Source: Carpediemonas membranifera
Lineage: Eukaryota; Fornicata
Direction of reading: 5' to 3'
NCBI GenBank assembly: GCA_019828565.1
Contig: JAHDYR010000064.1
Coordinates: forward strand, 372,001 to 436,000
DNA length: 64,000 nt
Shown: positions 57,610 to 64,000 of the stretch, one piece after another
How positions within the stretch are numbered: the first letter of the stretch is position 1
How the letters are laid out: the number at the start of each line of letters is the position of its first letter
The notes under the pieces: model-generated
Database searches by the model: none
Told to the model about the DNA's origin: nothing
The model's input: the letters and a program-made list of their open reading frames with translations, nothing else
Program-made: the position numbers and the translations under genes

Positions 57610-58264
57610 ATGCCCTTAGTTGGAAAAGGGAGCAAGAAGAACGCCATTCCCAATGCCGAGGCGCTGACGGGCAGTCTTAAGGGCATGAGCACGAGCAATA
57701 TGATGTGGGAGAAGAGGATCGAGGCCGAGAAGGCTCGCGCTAGGGAGTTTGCACAGTCGCTGACAGTAACACAGGTTGATTCGCAAGGATGACCGCGCAA
57801 ATGCCCAGCTTGCTTTACGACGAGCGCGGCAGTTTGAGCATATGGTCAACCGCACGACGGCCATGATGGGCAACCTGGAGACCATCCAGATGGGCATCCA
57901 GTCGGCACAGCAGAGCGCCATATTCGTGGACACCCTGACTGTCGCCAAGAAGGAGCTCGACACTGCCGCCAAGACGATCGATACCGACAAAGTCCAGGAC
58001 ATGATGGACGACATGGCGGACAAGATGGACGAGATCAACGCCACTACGGAGCTGCTGTCCGAGGACATGGGCATGGGCATGGACCTCGACGTCGGGGACG
58101 AGCTCGCCGCCCTCGAGGCCGAGCTGGCGACAGAGTCGATGGCCGAGTTCTCCGCGGTCTCGGCCAATGCCCCGCCCATGCAGATACCCGGAGCTGGTGT
58201 CACTGCTCCACCGGCGGCGACTCGACCCAGCGAGGTCGACTCCCTCGAGGACATGTTCACATAA
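57610..58264 (+). CDS. SNF7: ESCRT-III subunit Snf7/Vps32 (CHMP4)
   Basis: Exons 57610-57746 and 57775-58264 join across a 28-nt intron (GTTTGC...GTAACACAG) to give 208 residues. The join reads KARARELIRKDDRANAQLAL, restoring the first ESCRT-III hairpin. Later come LETIQMGIQSAQQS, the helix VAKKELDTAAKTIDTDKVQDM, and an acidic C terminus with a final amphipathic helix (PSEVDSLEDMFT) that may bind BRO1 proteins. Snf7 forms the main membrane-cutting filament at endosomes and the midbody. The unspliced frame stops 48 bp into the region. The stop lies in ACATAAAG. Confidence 0.92.
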
Positions 58265-58548
58265 AGACCGACGATCACGAGGCTGGGCAGAGTCGGGCGA
58301 TGTTATTGGACACTGAACTTGACCACCCAGGGGAGACTGTTGGCTTACCACATCTGCATCCGATACGACAGTGATTGGATTCTTCTCGGGACCAAACACG
58401 CATAACCCCAGAACAAGGACGCCGATGGGGGTATGGTCTGTTCTCGGGGCCGAAGATTTGATGCGATTTCCGTCTTCCCGGGTCGTGCCACTCAAATTTT
58501 GAGATTCTGCTGCCGATCAAAAAGGCGTTCTCCTCACACCTGGGCTCT

Positions 58549-59407
58549 ATGACGATGGCCTCTTCACTAGATGACGCCAGAAGCTTGGTAACACAGGTGG
58601 AGCTCCCTAAGGCGATTTCATCCACGCATCCGCGCCCTCGCTCGCTTGAGGTCCGTTCTGCCAACTACACCGTGGTCGAGAGCACCACAGAGGCCAAAAC
58701 CGCCTCCATTCTTAGAAAGCTGTTCAAACTGTTCTCTGTTGGGCTTAAGGTGTGCTTCCAAACTTCCGCTCCGATGCTTGAGCACGACAGCGGCGCCGTT
58801 CTACTCGGACCCAGACAGCCACACAGCCACAAGAAGTGCCTCGTGCTCGACCTGGATGAGACGCTCGTCCACTCGACGCTGAAGCCCATGGACTGCCCCG
58901 ACTTCATCGTGCCCGTCTCTGTGGCCGGCGAGCTCCACCACTTCTACGGTCAGTGCCACCACACGCTCTCACACAGTCAAGAAGCGCCCCGGTGTGGACG
59001 CCTTCCTCGAGTATGCCGGCAATCACTTCGAAGTGGTCGTATTCACGGCCTCGATGCCCTCGTACGCCTCTCCCGTGATCGATATGCTCGACCTCACACA
59101 GACCGTGTCCGCCAGACTCTACCGCGACTCCTGCCGCATCGTCGACGGGGACTACGTCAAGGACCTGGACGTCTTGGGGCGGCCCCTGAACGAGACGCTC
59201 ATCGTCGACAACTCACCCCTGTCCTACAAGACGCACACCGCCAACGCCATAGGGATAGAGACATGGATCCAGAGGGAGGACGATGCCGAGCTGAAACGGG
59301 TCCAGACTCTGCTCGAACTCCTCCGGGACCAACACGACGTCCGACCCATCCTCCTCGAGCTGAGGGCCCATGAGCTGGGGGCCGACCCGGACTTCCTGGG
59401 AAAGTAG
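58549..59407 (+). CDS. NIF/FCP-type phosphatase (SCP/CTDSP-like)
   Basis: Exons 58549-58948 and 58977-59407 join across a 28-nt intron (GTCAGT...CTCACACAG) to give 276 residues. [13 protein letters not shown] (about 100-112) holds the catalytic DxDxT. The join gives [46 protein letters not shown] and [19 protein letters not shown] complete the HAD-type domain. These phosphatases act on Ser5 of the RNA polymerase II tail or on other nuclear proteins; dullard-like members act at the nuclear envelope. No membrane span is seen, so the SCP type is more likely. Confidence 0.92.
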
Positions 59408-59768
59408 GTAGACGGTAGCACCGACGGAACATAGAGTTTATAAACCGGGATAGAGGGGGGTGCTTGGCCGTCACTGGATGGTGGTGCTGTGGGCGGCAGG
59501 GGGCTGTAGATGGTGGATGATGAGCTACGAACCGACTACGAACTTTCCCGATTATTCTCGACCACCCTTCGCACGGTACAGCGTCACAGTGACATCTGAG
59601 TGACAGCCAGCGGGGCAGCAGACCTGAACGCTGTCGACACATCATGGAGAGTGCACGCTGATGAAGACTTGTGGGGGATGACAGTCGGGTCACCGTGACT
59701 GAATCAGCTGGATCGCCGTATCGAGCACTTTTACCGACCGAGCTGTAGCTCACTGGAAATCGACCATA
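59408..59768. other. intergenic region, no gene seen
   Basis: This 360-bp gap holds only antisense frames over the preceding gene. TTTATAAACC near 59435 is a likely poly(A) site for the phosphatase gene. Confidence 0.45.
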
Positions 59769-60950
59769 ATGAACTCTTCTGCTCTAATCCAATTGGATTC
59801 AGAAGGAAAGGAGGATTACTTTAACGTACCAATGCTAAGGAGGGTTTTGTCATTGCTGAACGTCCGCGAGGCGAAGGGACAAGAGATTGCAGCCTCCGTA
59901 TTCGACAAGCTGATGGCCACGACCTCTTCTATCGATAAGGATCCTGTCTGCATCCACAAAGTCACGAAGGACGAGCTCTGGGCCGTGTTCTCGAAGCAGT
60001 TGAAGAAACCGGGAGTGTATGCCGACGCCGTGGACTTCTGGCGGGCATGGCAGGTCCAGTTCCGCCACCGCAACGTCGTCATTCTCATCGGGGGGACATC
60101 TGGGTGCGGCAAGAGCACGCTGGCCTCTCTCCTGGCCTCGAGGCTCGGCATCCAACGCGTTGTGTCGACGGACAACATCCGGTCCATGATGCGGTCGCAC
60201 ATCCCAGCGTCGGAGTGCCCCATCCTGCACGTCAGCACTTACAACACGGACACTGTGACGCCCCGCGAGGATGCTGCCACCAGCCCGCCGCTGAGTCCTG
60301 ACACGCTGACCGAGCGGGAGATGAGCGTGAGTTCGTCGCCCATCAACTCCTTCCGGCGCCGGGAGAAGGACAAGGACAAGCGGAGGCCGCGGCCCAAGGA
60401 ACCCCGGTTGGTGCAGGGCTGGCGGGACCAGTGCGACGCCGTCGTGTGGCCCATGCTGGACGCGTTTCTGAGCCGCATGCAGGCCACTAATGAGAGTGCG
60501 ATAGTGGAAGGGGTGCACCTGAGTCCGGCGAACATGGTGCGGCTGGCGGAGACGTACAGGTGCATCCCGGTCGTGCTGTACATCAAGGACGAGAAGCGGC
60601 AGCGGCATAGGATGGCGGTGAGGTCGAAATACATGACTGAGGACCCCGCACATAACACGTATATCCGGCATATCGGCAACATCCGCAAGATCCAGGCGGC
60701 CTTCACAAACGATGCCCGGAGGTTCAAGATCCCCGTCGAGGAGAACTCCAACATCGACGAGACCCTCACCCGGCTCCACGCCATGCTCCTGATCTGTCTC
60801 CGGGAGCTGGGTGACGCAACGGACTCCCGGGGCCTGATGGGTGACCGGGCCCGGGGCAAGGGGCCGAGCACGCAGACGCTGTGCCGGGTAGAAGCGATCT
60901 ATCAGGGGGTTAGTGACAGTGTGGAGCGGCTCCGGGAGGTGGTGATGTGA
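59769..60950 (+). CDS. P-loop kinase similar to 2-phosphoglycerate kinase/LPA1
   Basis: The 393-residue protein has a central P-loop domain with IGGTSGCGKSTLASLLASRL (about 111-130), then GIQRVVSTDNIRSMMRSH, a pattern shared with archaeal 2-phosphoglycerate kinase and plant LPA1 kinases. AIVEGVHLSPANM and RHRMAVRSKYM fit the lid and base-binding parts. About 105 residues precede the P loop, as in the plant proteins. The substrate in this organism is unknown: 2-phosphoglycerate or an inositol phosphate are family precedents. The Lys/Arg/Pro-rich insert KDKDKRRPRPKEPR is unusual. Confidence 0.75.
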   Translation: MNSSALIQLDSEGKEDYFNVPMLRRVLSLLNVREAKGQEIAASVFDKLMATTSSIDKDPVCIHKVTKDELWAVFSKQLKKPGVYADAVDFWRAWQVQFRHRNVVILIGGTSGCGKSTLASLLASRLGIQRVVSTDNIRSMMRSHIPASECPILHVSTYNTDTVTPREDAATSPPLSPDTLTEREMSVSSSPINSFRRREKDKDKRRPRPKEPRLVQGWRDQCDAVVWPMLDAFLSRMQATNESAIVEGVHLSPANMVRLAETYRCIPVVLYIKDEKRQRHRMAVRSKYMTEDPAHNTYIRHIGNIRKIQAAFTNDARRFKIPVEENSNIDETLTRLHAMLLICLRELGDATDSRGLMGDRARGKGPSTQTLCRVEAIYQGVSDSVERLREVVM

Positions 60951-61379
60951 GCACCGGGTTCGAGGACATACTGATGATTCGACATGACTTTCAGTGATCA
61001 TAACAGACATAGCATCAATCGCACAGAACTAAACTCATTGCTCATTGGCGGTGACAGGCTGTGGTCGTGGGCCATACCCGGGGGGTCGCCCTTGGTCCAT
61101 CCCGGTGTCTGGATAACGTATGGTACTGCTCTATGTAGCTCCCATGCATGCCAGGCCTCTCACACCAGAAGGACATTAATCAAGGGATGGCTGCGAAGAG
61201 AGCCAAATGATGAAGAGAAATTAAAGATCGGCCCAGTTGAGTCCCAGTGTGGCCCCATGACGGTGCATGGGGTATCCCTTGGTTCGTGTCGCAGTCAGTC
61301 GAGTCGCATGGGTCCGCGAACAATCCATCCGACCTCGCACTTGGCATCTCCACATCACACAACAGTGGAGTATGATATA
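60951..61379. other. leader region of the MATE gene with an open frame
   Basis: The frame of the MATE gene is open back to ATG 60984. Those extra 132 codons (MTFSDHNRHSINRT onward) do not look like the rest of the protein, so I treat them as leader. If translated they would lengthen the N terminus. Confidence 0.4.
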
Positions 61380-63101
61380 ATGGACGGCAATAGCGACGAC
61401 GACACATCAGATAGCAGCTTATATGGCAGCAGCGACGCGCACAGTCATGCATTCCCCTTAAACAGCAACGAGCCGCGAGAGTGGCACAAGATAACCCCGC
61501 CAGCACAAACAGATGAAGAGTCTGCAGGAAATGACCAGTCCAGTGGCGATCTGGACGAAAGCTCGGACTGTGCACCTGGGGCACTTCCCTCAAGCGGGTC
61601 AGACGACGACGAAGCCAGCGAACCCGACGGTAGAGCCTCAGTGACCGCCGTCGCACAGGAATCAGAGGACAGTCGGACGGACCCGCCCAAGAAGGGCACG
61701 ACAGCGCTCCTCCGCTGGCCCATCCCTCTCCTGTTCGTCCTGTACTGTATCCCCGCGCTCCTAGGCACGACCAGCCTCATGCTATACGCCCTGGTCGACA
61801 TGATCGTCATTGGCAGGGCGTGTGGAGCCGACGCCATGGCCGGTGTGAGTCTGTTCACACCCCTCGACAGCGTCATCACAACCATTGGCGTGAGCCTCGG
61901 CGTCGGTGTGGGTGCGGGCGTGTCGACGTCTCTTGGCCAGAAAAACGTCGCGCGGGCTCGTAAAATGGCCGGAAACGCGATCACGCTGGTTCTAGCGCTG
62001 GGCGTGGTGGCGCCGGTCCCGATGCTCGTGCTCCTTTACCCCTTTCTCCAGCTGACTGGCGCCGACTCAGCCTCCATGCCGCACGCCCTGTACTACTCCC
62101 TCGTCATGCTGCCCACGTCCGCCGTGTTCCTGGCCCCACACATCGTCACGGCAATGCTGCGGGCCGACGAGAAGCCCGTCGCGTCCATGCTCCTGACGCT
62201 CGTGGCGTCCGTCCTCAACATCGGTCTCGACGTCCTCTTCGTCTTCGGGTTCGGCTGGGGCACCACGGGCGCCGCCGTTGCCTCGGTTATCAGCGACCTG
62301 CTTGCCACGATTGCGTCCTTCGCCTACTACTACACGCCCGTCTACTTCTTGATCCATCCCCGCGCCGACCGGACCCGCGCCCTTGTTCTCCCGTGGCGCT
62401 GCTATGTCCCTGACGTCTCCTGCATGGTCTTCATGGTCCGTAGCGCGGCCGTGTTCTCACTCTCTATGATCGGCTTCTCGACGATGCTCTTTCTCACCAA
62501 CATCGCCATCGACCGCATCGTACCATCGTCCCTTACGTCCTCCTATCTGGCCGGCGAGACCGCCATCTACCGGATAACGCTTCTGTGCTGCGTCCCGTTC
62601 ATCTCTATCGAGCAGGCCGTCATCCCGCTCGCCGCCTTCTACTACGGCGCGAGGCTTGCCCGCAAGACCCTCGAGGTGCTCGTGTCCGCCCTGTCTGCGG
62701 GCCTCGTCGTCGGCGTCGTGTGCTGGTTGTTCATTACCCTCCTGCCCAAGTATTACATGCGCGCGTTCACAGACGACGCAGACGCCATCGACGCGGGCGT
62801 GCTCGTTGCCCGCCGGCAGGGCATTCTCTTCGTCGTGCTCGGTGTGCTGCTCCCGGCGCAGGTCTTCCTCGTCGCCGTCCAGCGGAACAAGGCGGCCTTC
62901 ATCACCATGGCATCGAGACAGATGGTCGTCGGCAACCTCACCGTCATTCTCGGCATTGTAGTTGGGAGCATCGATCTTGTTTTCCTGGCAACCCCCATCG
63001 GGGACGTCGTGGCTTCCGTCGTCAGCGTCATCTTTCTGGGATACTTGGGCATGAAACTGGCGACTCGCAGTCGGCGCAAAGCCGTCGAGGTGAAACCTTG
63101 A
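61380..63101 (+). CDS. MATE family multidrug/toxin exporter
   Basis: From ATG 61380 (MDGNSDDDTSDSS) the protein is 573 residues: an acidic disordered N terminus of about 110, then twelve spans. The first MATE repeat has ALVDMIVIGRACGADAMAGV and VGVGAGVSTSLGQKN. The loop PHIVTAMLRADEKPVASM and VLNIGLDVLFVFGFGWGTTG are family hallmarks. The second half follows with VIPLAAFYYGARLARKTLE and QGILFVVLGVLLPAQVFL. MATE proteins export cationic drugs using H+ or Na+ gradients. The sequence is closest in style to bacterial MepA/NorM types, so transfer is possible. Confidence 0.9.
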   Translation: MDGNSDDDTSDSSLYGSSDAHSHAFPLNSNEPREWHKITPPAQTDEESAGNDQSSGDLDESSDCAPGALPSSGSDDDEASEPDGRASVTAVAQESEDSRTDPPKKGTTALLRWPIPLLFVLYCIPALLGTTSLMLYALVDMIVIGRACGADAMAGVSLFTPLDSVITTIGVSLGVGVGAGVSTSLGQKNVARARKMAGNAITLVLALGVVAPVPMLVLLYPFLQLTGADSASMPHALYYSLVMLPTSAVFLAPHIVTAMLRADEKPVASMLLTLVASVLNIGLDVLFVFGFGWGTTGAAVASVISDLLATIASFAYYYTPVYFLIHPRADRTRALVLPWRCYVPDVSCMVFMVRSAAVFSLSMIGFSTMLFLTNIAIDRIVPSSLTSSYLAGETAIYRITLLCCVPFISIEQAVIPLAAFYYGARLARKTLEVLVSALSAGLVVGVVCWLFITLLPKYYMRAFTDDADAIDAGVLVARRQGILFVVLGVLLPAQVFLVAVQRNKAAFITMASRQMVVGNLTVILGIVVGSIDLVFLATPIGDVVASVVSVIFLGYLGMKLATRSRRKAVEVKP

Positions 63102-64000
63102 GGCTTCATAAAAATCGGTTTGACTGTTGTTGACTTGAGGTCGAGTCGTCCTGGCACACAGTGATAAGCCGTTACCTGACAAAAAAGTCGGGCGGCCAGA
63201 CTCCCTGACAGCGTTCATTTGACAACTTCAACATATCGGAGAGACCTCTGCACCGTGAGGTTGGGGTTAGAGAAGGCATTGCTAACAAAGGAGTGCAGCC
63301 AGCCTGTGAGTCAAACCACTGAGCCAAAATAGACCGGCATTCCACACCCAGACACATGTGTTGGAACCGTCATAAACCTCGTGTCCATTCTTATTTGGGC
63401 AAGCGATTGACCGGGTCGCCCCGATGATGTGACATGGTGGCATGTTTCGATTGATGAATCATCTCGGGTGAGTCGCGACTTAGAACCAAACATCGGCCGA
63501 ATTTGTCACTGATCCGCACGTCGTTCAGCCGGAGCATGATCGAACCGCGCACTGTAGAAGGCCGACCCACCTTGACGAGCTCACATCGCGCGCGGTTCAA
63601 AGTGAGATACAATGACCATTTATGGCGGGTTGAGCTCATGTAACATAACTAGTTGTAGTGGTATATGCGCAACACAACAGGCAATTTCTTCATTCTATAC
63701 CTGTCAGGGTCCCTCTGCTGGTGGTTGCTCGTAAATTTCAGTTCAAGTTCATGTCTCATGTCTTCACATAGCCACACTCACATGCACTTATCCACTTCCC
63801 AAACAAGCTATCAGCGTGTCTGCGGGCCTGCTGCCTGCTACAATGTGAGATTATGCTCAAGTTAGCCTGATGGCAGTCAACCCGACGCACACCTCAAAAG
63901 GCAATGGGTATTCAAAACAAAGAAACAAAAAGCGATTCTCACTATGGGCAACACGGTTGAATGGCACAGAAGTATCCATAGCTGCGCCAAAATGGTCCGA
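63102..64000. other. right-edge region, no gene seen
   Basis: About 900 bp follow the MATE gene, with a CATAAAAA signal after its stop. Short frames at 63172-63639 (-) and 63665-63865 (+) show no family features. A neighbouring gene may start beyond the edge. Confidence 0.45.

Noticed and set aside
57345-57680. 111-codon frame before and overlapping Snf7
   Set aside because: It overlaps the well-supported Snf7 first exon and resembles nothing known.
1-64000. CRISPR arrays, rRNA or tRNA genes
   Set aside because: No regularly spaced short repeats, rRNA-like blocks or convincing tRNA cloverleaf sequences were recognised by eye. A tRNAscan-SE or Rfam run would settle this.

Overview
The window is a gene-dense, GC-rich piece of a nuclear genome from a single-celled flagellated eukaryote. 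About 40 protein genes lie on both strands, with short intergenic gaps and only about one tiny intron per three genes. Flagellum and basal-body genes are present: an NME5/RSP23-like protein, TBCE, a POC5-like protein and a CFAP210-like protein. The rest is a typical eukaryotic housekeeping set: NSUN2, eIF3d, Sec23, RER1, TVP23, SERINC, prefoldin 4, CAF-1 p60, TFIIF-beta, SF3A1, deoxyhypusine synthase, a NUBP-type Fe-S scaffold, ESCRT-III and a Sen1/senataxin helicase. TAA, TAG and TGA all act as stops, so the code is standard. The introns are mostly 28-35 nt and have a branch-point A fused to the 3' splice site (CTCACACAG type). Many genes carry an AGTAAA/TGTAAA-like poly(A) signal at or on the stop codon. 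These traits recall metamonads such as Giardia and Trichomonas, so a free-living fornicate (Carpediemonas-like) is my best guess. This is inference, not proof.

Layout. 1-10 kb: tail of a type I membrane protein, NME5-like kinase (-), NSUN2, a possible 45-aa protein, a multi-span membrane protein, nicotinate phosphoribosyltransferase and TBCE. 10-17 kb: a PIP-box protein, eIF3d, a cysteine-rich receptor-like protein, a TM2-domain protein, a zinc-finger protein and Vps24. 17-31 kb: prefoldin 4, the Sen1-like helicase, an HTH-like protein, DJ-1, Sec23, a BRO1-domain protein, an IKS1-like kinase and deoxyhypusine synthase. 31.6-33.5 kb: a SERINC gene flanked by a 157-bp near-perfect inverted repeat, then a metal-binding methyltransferase and a coiled-coil protein (both -). 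35.7-49 kb: CAF-1 p60, a repeat-rich stretch with a Fanzor/TnpB-like nuclease relic, TFIIF-beta, SF3A1, an LCAT-type lipase, a small protein, the NUBP gene, a TBC protein, a POC5-like protein and TVP23. 49-64 kb: a 7-TM protein, the CFAP210-like protein, a gag-protease retroelement fragment, small membrane proteins, a CRAL-TRIO protein, RER1, Snf7, a CTD-type phosphatase, a P-loop kinase and a MATE transporter.

Genes stand alone rather than in operons; neighbours share no obvious pathway, although ESCRT/BRO1 and secretory-pathway genes recur. I revised many starts to the first plausible ATG and rebuilt split genes through 13 short introns. In nearly every case the joined frames restore conserved family sequence. 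The most unusual material is the mobile-element debris (38.0-38.9 kb, 17.1-17.35 kb, 52.0-53.3 kb), the inverted repeat around SERINC, the intron architecture, and a 47-48 bp box shared upstream of eIF3d and Vps24.
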